From: Roseinatronobacter sp. S2
GTDB taxonomy: Bacteria; Pseudomonadota; Alphaproteobacteria; Rhodobacterales; Rhodobacteraceae
Length of the DNA stretch: 64,000 nucleotides
Direction of reading: 5' to 3'
NCBI RefSeq assembly: GCF_029581395.1
Contig: NZ_CP121113.1
Span: 1,484,001 to 1,548,000, forward strand
Part shown: positions 54,556 through 63,909 of the stretch, piece after piece
Position numbering within the stretch: the first letter of the stretch is position 1
How the letters are laid out: every line of letters starts with the position of its first letter
Translations under genes and position numbers: made by a program
Notes under the pieces: generated by a model
Told to the model about the DNA's origin: nothing
What the model saw: only the letters and a program-made list of their open reading frames with translations
The model's database searches: none

Positions 54556-54606
54556 CGGGCGCTTCAAAACGCCCGAATGCAGGCCTTGAGGAGCAATCAG
54601 GCCTGC
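54556..54606 (+). other. Tandem hairpins in the leader of the symporter operon
   Basis: CGGGCG-N8-CGCCCG (54556-54575) is followed by GCAGGCCT-N12-AGGCCTGC (54579-54606), whose loop exposes GAGGAG. They follow the adk stop by 24 bases. They may terminate adk transcripts weakly (no T-run) or act as a leader element for the downstream operon. Confidence 0.45.
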
Positions 54607-54702
54607 ACACAGTGGACGTGTGCCTGACACGACATGCCCACTGCAAGAGAGGAAGCCAGCCCCATTAGGGGGCGGCACTGGAGGAAACTGGGAGACGTCA
54701 CA

Positions 54703-54957
54703 ATGTCAGACAAGTCGACAGACGCCTACTGGAAGGCCAACATTCGCATTATCACCATTTCTATGGTGATATGGGCGCTTGTGTCCTTCGGGTTCGGCAT
54801 CGTTCTACGCCCGCTTTTGTCGGGTATTCCAATCGGTGGCACCGATCTTGGGTTCTGGTTCGCGCAGCAAGGCTCGATCCTGACCTTCATCGTGCTGATC
54901 TTCTACTACACCTGGTACATGAACAGACTCGATAAAGAGTTTGGCGTGGAAGAATGA
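54703..54957 (+). CDS. DUF4212 small symporter subunit
   Basis: An 84-residue membrane protein with two helices (about 18-40 and 52-72, ending FYYTWYMNRLDKEFGV). The DUF4212 family is encoded directly before VC_2705-type sodium:solute symporters, as here with a 14-base gap. ATG 54703 follows GGGAG. It probably stabilises or regulates the symporter. Confidence 0.88.
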   Translation: MSDKSTDAYWKANIRIITISMVIWALVSFGFGIVLRPLLSGIPIGGTDLGFWFAQQGSILTFIVLIFYYTWYMNRLDKEFGVEE

Positions 54958-54971
54958 GGGATACCTGAAAA

Positions 54972-56738
54972 ATGGATCAGTTTGTAATCAACCTAATCTT
55001 TGTGGGCGCGTCTTTCGCGCTTTACATTGGTATCGCGATTTGGGCACGCGCCGGAACGACCTCTGACTTCTATGCGGCGTCGCGCGGCGTCAACCCTATT
55101 GTCAACGGTGCAGCCACGGCGGCGGACTGGATGTCTGCGGCCAGCTTCATCTCGATGGCGGGTCTTATCGCTTTCGTGGGCTATGGCAACTCGACCTTCC
55201 TTATGGGGTGGACGGGCGGCTATGTGCTGTTGGCCATGCTGTTGGCGCCCTATCTGCGCAAGTTCGGTCGCTACACCGTGCCAGATTTCATCGGGGACCG
55301 CTTCTACAGCCAGACCGCGCGTCTGGTGGCTGTCATCTCGCTTCTGGTTATGTCCATCACCTATGTTATCGGTCAGATGACCGGTGCGGGCGTGGCATTC
55401 TCGCGCTTTTTGGAAGTGACAAACCAGACCGGCCTGTTCATCGCGTCGGGCGTTGTGTTCATCTATGCCGTTCTTGGCGGCATGAAGGGCATCACCTACA
55501 CGCAGCTGGCGCAATATGTCGTGCTGATTATCGCCTACACAATTCCGGCGGTGTTCATCTCGTTGCAGTTGACGGGCAATCCTTTGCCGCAGCTGGGTCT
55601 GTTCAGCACGCACACAGAATCGGGCCAGCCGCTGCTGACCACGTTGAATGAAGTGCTGGTTGAGTTGGGCTTCAATGACTATACCGGCAATCACGGATCA
55701 ACCTTCAACATGGTGCTGTTCACCCTGTCGCTGATGATCGGGACCGCTGGTCTGCCGCATGTCATCATCCGGTTCTTCACCGTTCCGAAAGTGGCAGATG
55801 CACGGAAATCGGCAGGTTGGGCGCTGGTCTTCATCGCGCTGCTTTACACGGTTGCACCTGCTGTTGGTGCAATGGCGCGTCTGAACATCATCACCACACT
55901 CTATCCCAACGGTGTCGCAGGAGAGCCACTGGCATTCGACGAAAGGCCAGACTGGATGATCAACTGGGAAAACACTGGTTTGTTGCGGTTCGAGGACAAG
56001 AACGGCGATGGTCTGATCCAGTATTATAATGAGGCGAACCCACCCGCCCGCGCCATTGAAGAAGGCTGGGAAGGCAATGAAATGGTGACCTTCAACCAGG
56101 ATATTCTGGTTCTGGCAAACCCTGAAATTGCACAACTTCCAAGCTGGGTTATCGGCCTGATTGCGGCTGGCGGTCTGGCGGCAGCGTTGTCCACGGCGGC
56201 AGGTCTGTTGCTGGCGATTTCGTCTGCCATCAGCCATGATCTGATCAAGTCGATGATCAATCCGGGTATTTCGGAAAAGGGCGAATTGCTTGCTGCCCGT
56301 ATTTCGATGGCCTTTGCGATTGCGCTGGCAACCTATCTGGGCCTCAACCCGCCGGGCTTTGCGGCGCAGGTGGTGGCGCTGGCCTTCGGTCTTGCAGCAT
56401 CGTCGCTGTTCCCTGCTATCATGATGGGTATCTTCAGCAAGAAGATGAACTCCTCGGGTGCGATTGCAGGTATGATCGTGGGTCTTGGTTCAACGGTGCT
56501 GTATATCTTCACCTATCTGGGCTGGTTCTTCATCCCCGGCACCAACATGCTGCCCAACACACCTGACAACTGGCTGTTCGGCATCTCGCCGCTTAGCTTT
56601 GGTGCGGTGGGTGCAGTGCTGAACTTTGCAGCGGCCTATATCGTCAACAAGATGACGAATGACGCCCCGGCAGAAATTCAGGAACTGGTGGAATCCATCC
56701 GCGTGCCGAAAGGGGCAGGCGGGGCCGTCGATCACTGA
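54972..56738 (+). CDS. Sodium:solute symporter, VC_2705/ActP-like (probable acetate uptake)
   Basis: A 588-residue SSS-family transporter with about thirteen helices. Family blocks include AASFISMAGLIAFVGYG, GQMTGAGVAFSRFLEVT and GLIAAGGLAAALSTAAGLLLAISSA (quoted to GGLAAALSTAAG). A soluble insertion near residues 310-365 (NENTGLLRFEDKNGDG-like region) is characteristic of the VC_2705 subgroup. Acetate is the likely substrate because acs lies just upstream. Confidence 0.88.
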   Translation: MDQFVINLIFVGASFALYIGIAIWARAGTTSDFYAASRGVNPIVNGAATAADWMSAASFISMAGLIAFVGYGNSTFLMGWTGGYVLLAMLLAPYLRKFGRYTVPDFIGDRFYSQTARLVAVISLLVMSITYVIGQMTGAGVAFSRFLEVTNQTGLFIASGVVFIYAVLGGMKGITYTQLAQYVVLIIAYTIPAVFISLQLTGNPLPQLGLFSTHTESGQPLLTTLNEVLVELGFNDYTGNHGSTFNMVLFTLSLMIGTAGLPHVIIRFFTVPKVADARKSAGWALVFIALLYTVAPAVGAMARLNIITTLYPNGVAGEPLAFDERPDWMINWENTGLLRFEDKNGDGLIQYYNEANPPARAIEEGWEGNEMVTFNQDILVLANPEIAQLPSWVIGLIAAGGLAAALSTAAGLLLAISSAISHDLIKSMINPGISEKGELLAARISMAFAIALATYLGLNPPGFAAQVVALAFGLAASSLFPAIMMGIFSKKMNSSGAIAGMIVGLGSTVLYIFTYLGWFFIPGTNMLPNTPDNWLFGISPLSFGAVGAVLNFAAAYIVNKMTNDAPAEIQELVESIRVPKGAGGAVDH

Positions 56739-56822
56739 TCTGACGCAAAGACATTGGCCTGTCCCCGTGATACCGGGGGCAGGCCGTCCCAAATCCGGGC
56801 CGGTGCAATCAGGACAACGAAC

Positions 56823-58655
56823 ATGACCCAAAGCGCCCCGAAGGTTCTGGAATTCCTGCAATCCGTGCACCCGTATGATTCACTGCCGCAGGACGAACTG
56901 GCGCGTGTCGCCAGTTGCTTCAGCCGCAGCGAGGTGCCGGCAGGAACTGTCATCTATTCCGAGGGCGAGCCGGTTGACGGTGTCTATCTGGTCAAATCCG
57001 GCGCGATCGAGGTGACCGACACACACGGCGCGCTTGTATCCATTCTGGCGCCGCGCAATTCATTCGGGGAACGCGGGCTGCTGCGCGACGGGCGGGCGGT
57101 GACCACGGCAACCGCCACCGCAGACTCGGTCCTGTTATGCCTGCCCGCAAGTGATCTGCGCTACCTGATCGCCAATTTCCCTGCATTTGAACGCTTTTTC
57201 AGCCGTGGTGTGCCATCAGGCGGCAAGCTGGGGCGACAGAATGATCTTGCCACGCTGAAGGTGTCGGACCTGATGGCGCGCAAACCCATTATTGCCACAC
57301 CGCAAATGAATGCGCAGGAAGCGGCAAAACTGATGCGCGACAATCGCATTTCCTGTGTTGCGGTGGTGGATGGGGACAAGCTGGTCGGCATTGTGACCAC
57401 GCGCGATTTGTCGGGCCGCGTTCTGGCAGAAGGGCGGTCGCTGGACACGCCGCTGCTTGATGTGATGACACCGGACCCGATGGCGCTGTCGCCCAATTCG
57501 TTGGGGTCTGATATTTTGCATATGATGCTGGAGCACCGCATCGGGCATTTGCCTGTCGTGCGCAACAACATGCTTGTCGGCATGATCACCCAGACAGACC
57601 TGACACGGTTTCAGGCGATCAGTTCTGCACAGTTGGTGCGCGATGCCGCAGTCGCCGAAAGCTATGACGATCTGGCCCATGTGACCGAACGCATACCGCA
57701 ATTGCTGTTGCAACTGGTGGGCGCGCATAACGCACATGACGTGATCACCCGCCTGATCACCGATATTGCCGATACTGTCACCCGGCGGCTGCTGAAGCTG
57801 GCCGAGGAAAAGCTGGGACCGCCGCCCGTGCCATACCTGTGGGCCGCCTGCGGCAGTCAGGGCCGGCAAGAGCAGACAGGCGTCAGCGATCAGGACAATT
57901 GCATCATTATCGATGACAGTGTGACCCCCGATGACATGTCCTATTTCGCCGATCTGGCGCGGTATGTATCGGATGGATTAAGCGCTGCGGGGTATTTCTA
58001 CTGCCCGGGTGACATGATGGCGACAAACCCGCGCTGGTGTCAGCCCGTGCGGGTGTGGCGGCGCTATTTTCAGGGCTGGATCAACACACCGTCGCCCGAA
58101 GCGCAAATGCTGGCATCCGTCATGTTTGATTTGCGCCCGATCGGCGGACAGGTCAGCCTGTTTCGTGACTTGCAGGAAGAAACGCTGGAAGCGGCCAGCA
58201 AGAATTCCATCTTTGTTGTCCACATGATTTCGAATTCCATCAAGCATTCCCCGCCGCTTGGGTTGTTGCGTGGCTTCGCGACCATCCGGTCGGGCGAGCA
58301 TAAGAACCATGTCGATATGAAACTGGGCGGCGTGGTGCCGGTGACAGACCTTGCGCGCGTCTATTCGTTGCGCGGGCGGCTGACGGCGGTAAACACGCGT
58401 GCGCGCCTGCTGGCCGCCGAAGAGCAGGGGATCATTTCGGTTTCGGGTGCACGCGACCTGATCGAAGCCTATGACCTGATTGCCGATCTGCGGCTGGAAA
58501 ATCAGGCAACACTGGTGCGGATGGGGCGCAAGCCTGACAATTTTCTTGCACCGTCCGACCTGTCGGACTTTGAACGCAGCCATTTGCGCGATGCATTCGT
58601 CGTGGTGCGCACAATGCAATCAGCCGTTGGCCAGATTGCCGGAACATTAGGCTAG
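56823..58655 (+). CDS. cNMP-binding/CBS/DUF294 nucleotidyltransferase-like protein
   Basis: A 610-residue cytoplasmic protein. Domain order is a cyclic-nucleotide-binding-like domain (about 10-130), two CBS domains (about 145-265), a DUF294 nucleotidyltransferase-like domain (about 285-430, with ACGSQGRQEQTGVSDQDN) and a DUF294 C-terminal helical domain (about 440-600). The GSxxRxE...DxD pattern resembles GlnD-type active sites. The family is regularly linked to VC_2705 symporters and probably senses adenylate or cyclic nucleotide levels. Confidence 0.87.
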   Translation: MTQSAPKVLEFLQSVHPYDSLPQDELARVASCFSRSEVPAGTVIYSEGEPVDGVYLVKSGAIEVTDTHGALVSILAPRNSFGERGLLRDGRAVTTATATADSVLLCLPASDLRYLIANFPAFERFFSRGVPSGGKLGRQNDLATLKVSDLMARKPIIATPQMNAQEAAKLMRDNRISCVAVVDGDKLVGIVTTRDLSGRVLAEGRSLDTPLLDVMTPDPMALSPNSLGSDILHMMLEHRIGHLPVVRNNMLVGMITQTDLTRFQAISSAQLVRDAAVAESYDDLAHVTERIPQLLLQLVGAHNAHDVITRLITDIADTVTRRLLKLAEEKLGPPPVPYLWAACGSQGRQEQTGVSDQDNCIIIDDSVTPDDMSYFADLARYVSDGLSAAGYFYCPGDMMATNPRWCQPVRVWRRYFQGWINTPSPEAQMLASVMFDLRPIGGQVSLFRDLQEETLEAASKNSIFVVHMISNSIKHSPPLGLLRGFATIRSGEHKNHVDMKLGGVVPVTDLARVYSLRGRLTAVNTRARLLAAEEQGIISVSGARDLIEAYDLIADLRLENQATLVRMGRKPDNFLAPSDLSDFERSHLRDAFVVVRTMQSAVGQIAGTLG

Positions 58656-58670
58656 AAGGACCAGCCCACT

Positions 58671-59243
58671 ATGATCATGGAGTTTCTGGCGGTTATTGTC
58701 GCAGGCTTTGGCGGCTTTGGCGTGGCGCATCTGTTGCACCGGCTAAGCTGGCGCAACCTGCCCGACTGGATTGCCCCGTTCGGGGCGGCCGCGGGCATGG
58801 TGTGCATGCTGGTCTGGCTTGAATACACTTGGGCCGGACGATTTGAAGCGGGGTTGCCCGATGAAGTTACCGTCGTCAGCAAGAACGAACACCGCATCTG
58901 GTATCGGCCATGGACCTATGTTGTGCCGCTCAGCACCCGTATCACCGCGATTGACAACCGGGTCCGGCAGACCAATCGCAACAATCCCGATCTGGTGAAA
59001 ACCGGAATTATACTCAAGGAACGCTGGGCGCTTACATTCGGGTTCCAGTCATTGTTCGACTGCGCCACAGCGCGCCGTGCCGACCTGACCGAAGGCACAC
59101 GGTTGAATGATGCAGGGATACCGGTGGACGCGGAATGGTATCAACTGGCGTCTGATGATCCGTTTCTTATCGTCGCTTGTGGAGGAGGAGCCGCATATGG
59201 AGGACCGCGCGAAGAAGGTTCAGATTCTGGTGGTCGAGGATGA
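58671..59243 (+). CDS. Hypothetical membrane protein in the symporter cluster
   Basis: A 190-residue protein with two N-terminal helices (about 2-22 and 35-55) and a soluble C-terminal domain (IWYRPWTYVVPLSTRI, FGFQSLFDCATARRADL). No family is recognised by eye. Its last 47 bases overlap the response-regulator gene in another frame and encode a Gly-rich tail that may be translation across the next ribosome site. Confidence 0.7.
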   Translation: MIMEFLAVIVAGFGGFGVAHLLHRLSWRNLPDWIAPFGAAAGMVCMLVWLEYTWAGRFEAGLPDEVTVVSKNEHRIWYRPWTYVVPLSTRITAIDNRVRQTNRNNPDLVKTGIILKERWALTFGFQSLFDCATARRADLTEGTRLNDAGIPVDAEWYQLASDDPFLIVACGGGAAYGGPREEGSDSGGRG

Positions 59244-59613
59244 GGACAACATCGCCATAGCGCTGGACTATCTGCTGACCCGTGAAGGGTATGCCCAGAC
59301 CCGCCTTGCGACAGGGGCGGGCGCTGTGGACATGATCCGTGAGACCAAGCCTGATCTGGTGTTGCTTGATGTCATGCTGCCAGAAGTGTCGGGCTATGAC
59401 ATTTGCCAGACAGTGCGCGCAGACCCTGATTGCGCCGATGTGCGCATTCTGATGATGACCGCACGCGGGTCGGCCATGGAACGGCGCAAGGGCTTGGCCA
59501 TGGGGGCGGATGGTTTTATCTCAAAACCGTTTGAACTGAAAGAGTTGCGCGAAGAAGTTCGCAAGATACTTGCGGGTGATTCCGCGCATCCGCCGGATCG
59601 CACCGATGCTTGA
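59197..59613 (+). CDS. Receiver-only response regulator
   Basis: A 138-residue CheY-like protein. The acidic pocket is Glu14/Asp15, the phospho-acceptor is Asp58 (LVLLDVMLP), and Thr88 and Lys110 complete the site. There is no output domain. GGAGGAGG lies 7 bases before ATG 59197. It overlaps the sensor-exonuclease gene by 8 bases, so the two are translated together. Confidence 0.9.
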   Translation: MEDRAKKVQILVVEDEDNIAIALDYLLTREGYAQTRLATGAGAVDMIRETKPDLVLLDVMLPEVSGYDICQTVRADPDCADVRILMMTARGSAMERRKGLAMGADGFISKPFELKELREEVRKILAGDSAHPPDRTDA

Positions 59614-61696
59614 ACGCCTTGGCCTGCGTATCCGTGTTCTGCTGTTTTTCGCCCTGCTTGCGGTGGGGGCAATCGTGGCGGTGGGTGTCGCCGGCTGGCT
59701 GGTTTTGTCGCGCAGCGACATCGGCCCTGATTTGCTGGCACCCATGGCGCAGGCGGGTATTCTGGCGGGCTTCCTGATCCTGTTTCTGGTGACGGGTATC
59801 TGGTATCTGTTTGATATGAATGTCGCGCGTGCCATTGACGGGCTGGCCAATGCCATTCGCACCCGTGCACATGCGGATATTCATGACGATCTGGGGCATG
59901 ACAAGGAACGCGCGCGCTATCTTGGCGATCTTGCGCCCGCGGCGGCGGAAATTTCACGTTCGCTTGCACAAACCCGTTCGGCGCTGGCGGAATCGGTGGC
60001 GCGCGAAACATCGCGGCTGTCGGGCGAAAAGGCGCGGCTGGAAAAACTGCTGGCGGATGTGCCGGTTGCGGTGCTTTTATGCACTGCCGATTATCAGCTG
60101 GCATTCTATAACGGGCAGGCCGTCACCATTCTGGAAGCCGGGGGCGCGCCCGGACTGGACCGCAATTTGCTGGATTACCTGCGCGAAGGGCCGGTGCGCC
60201 ATGCCTATGAACGTCTGGCCAAGCTGAACGATCCCGAAGCGGCATCTGACCTGATTTGTGCAACCACCAGCAGCGGGCGGCTGTTGTCGGGGCGGATGCG
60301 GGTGCTGCGACGGACCGAGCATACACAACGCCCCGGTTTCGTGCTGACCCTGCGCGATGTCACCGCCGATCTGGCCGCCCATGCCGCGCGCGAGGCGTTG
60401 TTGGCGGAAGTGTTTGACCGCGTGCGCAGGCCAGCGGCGAATTTGCAAACCGTCATTGGTGTTATTTCCGAAGACAGCGAAATGGCGCAGGCGGCGGATC
60501 TGACTGCGGCCATGCTGTCCGAAGTGCAGGGGCTGACCACTGCCATCACCGAATTGGGCCAACGCTATGATGCGGGGCGCAATGACTGGCGCCCGCTTAC
60601 GCAAATACGCTCCCCCGACCTGATGGACGGGGTGCGCGCGCAGTTTGAAACCCTTGGTCTGGAATTGCAGACAGACGGGCCGGAACTTATGCTGACCTGT
60701 GACGGGTTTGAACTGGCGCTGTTGCTGCGCTGGCTGGGGCACAGACTGGCGCAGGCCGGCCATGCCCGCAGTTTCCGGCTGGTTCTGAGCGAGGAGGACG
60801 GGCCGGGTGCCGTGCTGGACCTTGTCTGGCAAGGCCCGTCATTGCCAGTGGGCGTGTTCGATTCATGGCTGGCAGAACCGCTGGACCCCGACACGCCCGA
60901 CCTGACGGCGCGCGCTGTGCTGAATGCCCATGCGACCGAAGCCTGGACTGAAGCGCGCGGCGATAGCGGGGGCGCTGTGCGCCTGCCCATTCCCAATGCG
61001 CGCCGCGCAACGACGCGGCCTGCACCGATCCAGCGCGAGGTTGTCTATGATTTCGAATTGCTGTCCAAGGCGCGCAATGCGGGCGTTCTGGAAAGCAAGC
61101 TGGAAGATCTGACCTATGTTGTGTTCGATACCGAAACCACCGGCCTGACACCGTCCAGCGACGAAATCGTGCAGATTGCGGCTGTGCGCGTGGTCAATGG
61201 CCGCCGCGTGAAGCGAGAGGTGTTTGACACATTGGTTGACCCCGCCCGCGCCATTCCGCCATCGTCGACCGAGGTGCATGGCATTACCGATGACATGGTC
61301 AAGGGCGCCCCCAGCATGACCGAGGCGGGCAAACGTTTTCACGACTTCGCGCGCGGTGCGGTGCTGGTGGCCCATAATGCGCCGTTCGACATGGAATTTC
61401 TGCGCAGGCACGAAAAATCCATGGGCGTGCGGTTTGATCATCCGGTGCTGGACACGGTGCTGTTGTCGGCGGTGGTCTATGGCCAGCTGGAACAGCATTC
61501 GCTGGATGCGCTGACTGCGCGACTGGGAATTACCATCCCGGAAGAGGCCCGCCACACTGCCATCGGGGACACTGTGGCCACGGCGGACGCGTTCCTGAAG
61601 CTGATGCCGATGCTGAAATCGCGCGGGCTGCTGACATTCGGGGATGTGCTGGGCGAAGTGCGCCGCCACGGGCGGTTGTTGAAAGACCTGAACTGA
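59606..61696 (+). CDS. Membrane sensor-like protein fused to a DnaQ-type 3'-5' exonuclease
   Basis: A 696-residue fusion. Two helices (about 10-33 and 50-70) and a HAMP-like linker precede a coiled region (about 110-150), a PAS-like domain (about 150-260), and a histidine-kinase-like segment whose H-box is degenerate (FDRVRRPAANLQ, no His) and whose ATPase boxes are not recognisable. The C-terminal 190 residues are an intact DEDDh exonuclease: Asp508 and Glu510 (FDTETTGL), Asp595 (AHNAPFD), His650 and Asp655. It is coupled to the receiver protein. Its role is unknown; a membrane-tethered, signal-controlled nuclease is possible. Confidence 0.85.
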   Translation: MLERLGLRIRVLLFFALLAVGAIVAVGVAGWLVLSRSDIGPDLLAPMAQAGILAGFLILFLVTGIWYLFDMNVARAIDGLANAIRTRAHADIHDDLGHDKERARYLGDLAPAAAEISRSLAQTRSALAESVARETSRLSGEKARLEKLLADVPVAVLLCTADYQLAFYNGQAVTILEAGGAPGLDRNLLDYLREGPVRHAYERLAKLNDPEAASDLICATTSSGRLLSGRMRVLRRTEHTQRPGFVLTLRDVTADLAAHAAREALLAEVFDRVRRPAANLQTVIGVISEDSEMAQAADLTAAMLSEVQGLTTAITELGQRYDAGRNDWRPLTQIRSPDLMDGVRAQFETLGLELQTDGPELMLTCDGFELALLLRWLGHRLAQAGHARSFRLVLSEEDGPGAVLDLVWQGPSLPVGVFDSWLAEPLDPDTPDLTARAVLNAHATEAWTEARGDSGGAVRLPIPNARRATTRPAPIQREVVYDFELLSKARNAGVLESKLEDLTYVVFDTETTGLTPSSDEIVQIAAVRVVNGRRVKREVFDTLVDPARAIPPSSTEVHGITDDMVKGAPSMTEAGKRFHDFARGAVLVAHNAPFDMEFLRRHEKSMGVRFDHPVLDTVLLSAVVYGQLEQHSLDALTARLGITIPEEARHTAIGDTVATADAFLKLMPMLKSRGLLTFGDVLGEVRRHGRLLKDLN

Positions 61697-61771
61697 GTTT
61701 TGAGTCGCGCTGTCGCGAGACGTCGCGGCTATGGCAGTGGCACGTCAGGCAGGGTTACAAGGCTGGTTAGT

Positions 61772-61974
61772 TCTGGCCTTTTGCAGACATTGCGAATGCC
61801 CCAAGGCGCGGAGCAAAGGCCGCAGGCCGCCGCGCCATCGGTGGGCCGTCCCGCGGCCTGCCGATTTGGCTGATGACACGCCAAGGCAATGATCTTGGGA
61901 GTATGCAGCTTGCATAAAGTGCATTCCTTGAATGTCGGATCGGCAGACCCCGGCCCACCGATAGCGCGGGCTTT
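61772..61974. repeat. Dispersed 205-bp repeat, copy B
   Basis: The second copy of the element at 29537-29741, same orientation, here in the 408-base gap after the exonuclease gene. Shared blocks include CCCCAAGGCGCGGA, TATGCAGCTTGCATAAA and the identical 44-base end. A 63-codon minus-strand frame starting MGRGLPIRH is open here but frameshifted in copy A, so it is not annotated as a gene. The rest of the gap holds only the terminator at 62053-62084. Confidence 0.8.
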
Positions 61975-62052
61975 ATTCAGGCACGAGCGCCTCCGTCAGG
62001 AGCATCACCCGCAAACCGGATGTTTCAACCTGATGAGACCCCGCGCCAACAA

Positions 62053-62084
62053 AAAAGGCAGCCCTTGTGATAGGGCTGCCTTTT
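62053..62084. terminator. Bidirectional rho-independent terminator after etfA
   Basis: AAAAGGCAGCCC pairs perfectly with GGGCTGCCTTTT over 12 bp, with an 8-base loop. The minus strand continues into T6, 20 bases after the etfA stop; the plus strand has T4, so it could also stop read-through from the exonuclease side. Confidence 0.88.
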
Positions 62085-62104
62085 CCAATGTCGCGTGCCG
62101 CTGC

Positions 62105-63031
62105 TTACAGCTTTTCGGTCAGTTCCGGCACCATGGTGAACAGATCGCCCACAAGCCCGTAATCTGCCACCTGAAAAATGGGGGCTTCTTCATCCTTGTT
62201 GATGGCAACAATGATCTTGCTGTCTTTCATACCCGCCAGGTGCTGGATCGCGCCGGAAATGCCGACGGCGATATACAGATCGGGGGCGACCACCTTGCCG
62301 GTCTGGCCCACTTGCCAGTCGTTGGGCGCATAGCCGGAATCGACTGCGGCGCGTGATGCACCGACCGCTGCACCCAGTTTGTCGGCCAGCCCTTCGATCA
62401 GCTTGAAGTCATCTTCCGACCCCACACCGCGCCCGCCGGATACAACCACCTTGGCCGAGGTCAACTCTGGCCGGTCGCTGGCGGCAACCTTGTCTTCGAC
62501 CCATTCCGACAGGGCAGGGTTGTCTGCGGCTGAAATGGTCTCGACACTTGCAGATCCGCCTTGAGCAGCCGCGTCAAAAGTGGATGTGCGGATTGTCAGA
62601 ACCTTGGTCGCATCGCCGGATTTGACGGTCTGGATTGCATTGCCCGCGTAAACCGGACGCTCGAACGTGTCAGCATCGACAATACCCGACACATCGGACA
62701 GCACCATCACATCCAGAAGCGCTGCGACGCGGGGCAGAATGTTTTTTGCATCCGTCGTCGCGGGGGCCACGATATGGCTGTAATCGCCCGCAAGGCTGAC
62801 AATCAGCGCGGCGGTGGGCTCGGCCAGACGGTGGCCCAGACTTGCATCCTCGGCGCACAGAACCTTGGCCACCCCGTCGATCTTCGCGGCACTTGCGGCA
62901 GCGTCTGCCGCACTTGCGCCCGCACACAGGACCGTCACATCGCCCAGTTGCGCCGCAGCGCTCACCGCCTTGCAGGTTGCATCCATGTTCAGCACACCAT
63001 CGGTGACTTCGGCCAGAAGAAGAACTGCCAT
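62105..63031 (-). CDS. etfA: Electron transfer flavoprotein alpha subunit
   Basis: A 308-residue ETF-alpha. The C-terminal FAD domain has the family signature region [22 protein letters not shown] (quoted as [19 protein letters not shown]) and [14 protein letters not shown]. With EtfB it passes electrons from acyl-CoA and other dehydrogenases to ETF-ubiquinone oxidoreductase. Its start overlaps the etfB stop. Confidence 0.96.
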   Translation of the reverse strand: MAVLLLAEVTDGVLNMDATCKAVSAAAQLGDVTVLCAGASAADAAASAAKIDGVAKVLCAEDASLGHRLAEPTAALIVSLAGDYSHIVAPATTDAKNILPRVAALLDVMVLSDVSGIVDADTFERPVYAGNAIQTVKSGDATKVLTIRTSTFDAAAQGGSASVETISAADNPALSEWVEDKVAASDRPELTSAKVVVSGGRGVGSEDDFKLIEGLADKLGAAVGASRAAVDSGYAPNDWQVGQTGKVVAPDLYIAVGISGAIQHLAGMKDSKIIVAINKDEEAPIFQVADYGLVGDLFTMVPELTEKL

Positions 63032-63792
63032 CAGATTACCCCCGCTTCATCTTTCAGTTTCGCCAGCAACTCATCGACCGAACCGACCTTGACGCCTGCG
63101 GATCGCGCGGCAGGTTCTGTCGTTTTCACGATTTCCAGACGCGGGCTGACATCCACGCCGTAATCGGCGGGTGTTTTTTCATCCAGCGGCTTTTTCTTGG
63201 CCTTCATGATGTTGGGCAGCGATGCGTAACGCGGTTCATTCAGGCGCAGGTCCACACTGATAATCGCGGGCAGTTTGACCTTGATCGTCTGCAAGCCCCC
63301 GTCCACTTCGCGCGTCACGGTCGCGTGGTCCCCATCAACCGACACTTCGGATGCGAAAGTTGCCTGCGCCCATCCGGTCAGCGCGCCCAGCATCTGGCCG
63401 GTTGCGTTCATGTCATTGTCGATGGCCTGTTTGCCGCACAGCACGATTTGCGGCTGTTCTTCATCGATCACGGCTTTCAGCAGTTTTGCCACGGCCAGCG
63501 GTTCGATATCGGTATGCACATCATCGGCGGCATTGATCAGAATTGCGCGATCCGCCCCCATCGCCAATGCGGTGCGCAGCGTTTCCTGCGCCTGCTTCAC
63601 ACCGATGGACACGGCCACGATTTCTGTCACAACGCCTTTTTCCTTCAGGCGGATCGCTTCTTCTACCGCGATTTCGTCAAACGGATTCATCGACATTTTG
63701 ACATTCGCCAGATCGACCCCGCTGCCATCCGCTTTGACACGGACTTTCACGTTATAGTCGATCACGCGCTTGACTGGCACCAGAACCTTCAT
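63031..63792 (-). CDS. etfB: Electron transfer flavoprotein beta subunit
   Basis: A 253-residue ETF-beta. It starts [19 protein letters not shown] and contains [22 protein letters not shown] family motif (here [18 protein letters not shown]) and [19 protein letters not shown] (the AMP/recognition-loop region). It is translated with etfA (TGATG overlap). GGGAGA lies upstream of the ATG. Confidence 0.96.
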   Translation of the reverse strand: MKVLVPVKRVIDYNVKVRVKADGSGVDLANVKMSMNPFDEIAVEEAIRLKEKGVVTEIVAVSIGVKQAQETLRTALAMGADRAILINAADDVHTDIEPLAVAKLLKAVIDEEQPQIVLCGKQAIDNDMNATGQMLGALTGWAQATFASEVSVDGDHATVTREVDGGLQTIKVKLPAIISVDLRLNEPRYASLPNIMKAKKKPLDEKTPADYGVDVSPRLEIVKTTEPAARSAGVKVGSVDELLAKLKDEAGVI

Positions 63793-63842
63793 TGGCGTGT
63801 ATCTCCCTTTAGCAAAGCTTGTTCGTTTCTAACGACTTACAC

Positions 63843-63860
63843 TTGCAGAAAACAATGCAA
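63843..63860. promoter_or_regulatory. Inverted repeat upstream of etfB
   Basis: TTGCA-N8-TGCAA lies about 50 bases before the etfB start. TTGC/GCAA palindromes are bound by short-chain acyl-CoA regulators in related bacteria, but the match here is short. Confidence 0.3.
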
Positions 63861-63909
63861 AAACGACATGATGGCAAATCCCGACGCCGCGTTACAGCAT
63901 ATGTCTGCG

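Noticed and set aside
61767..61958. 63-codon minus-strand frame starting MGRGLPIRH
   Set aside because: It lies inside the dispersed repeat and the equivalent frame in the other copy is frameshifted, so coding function is not supported.
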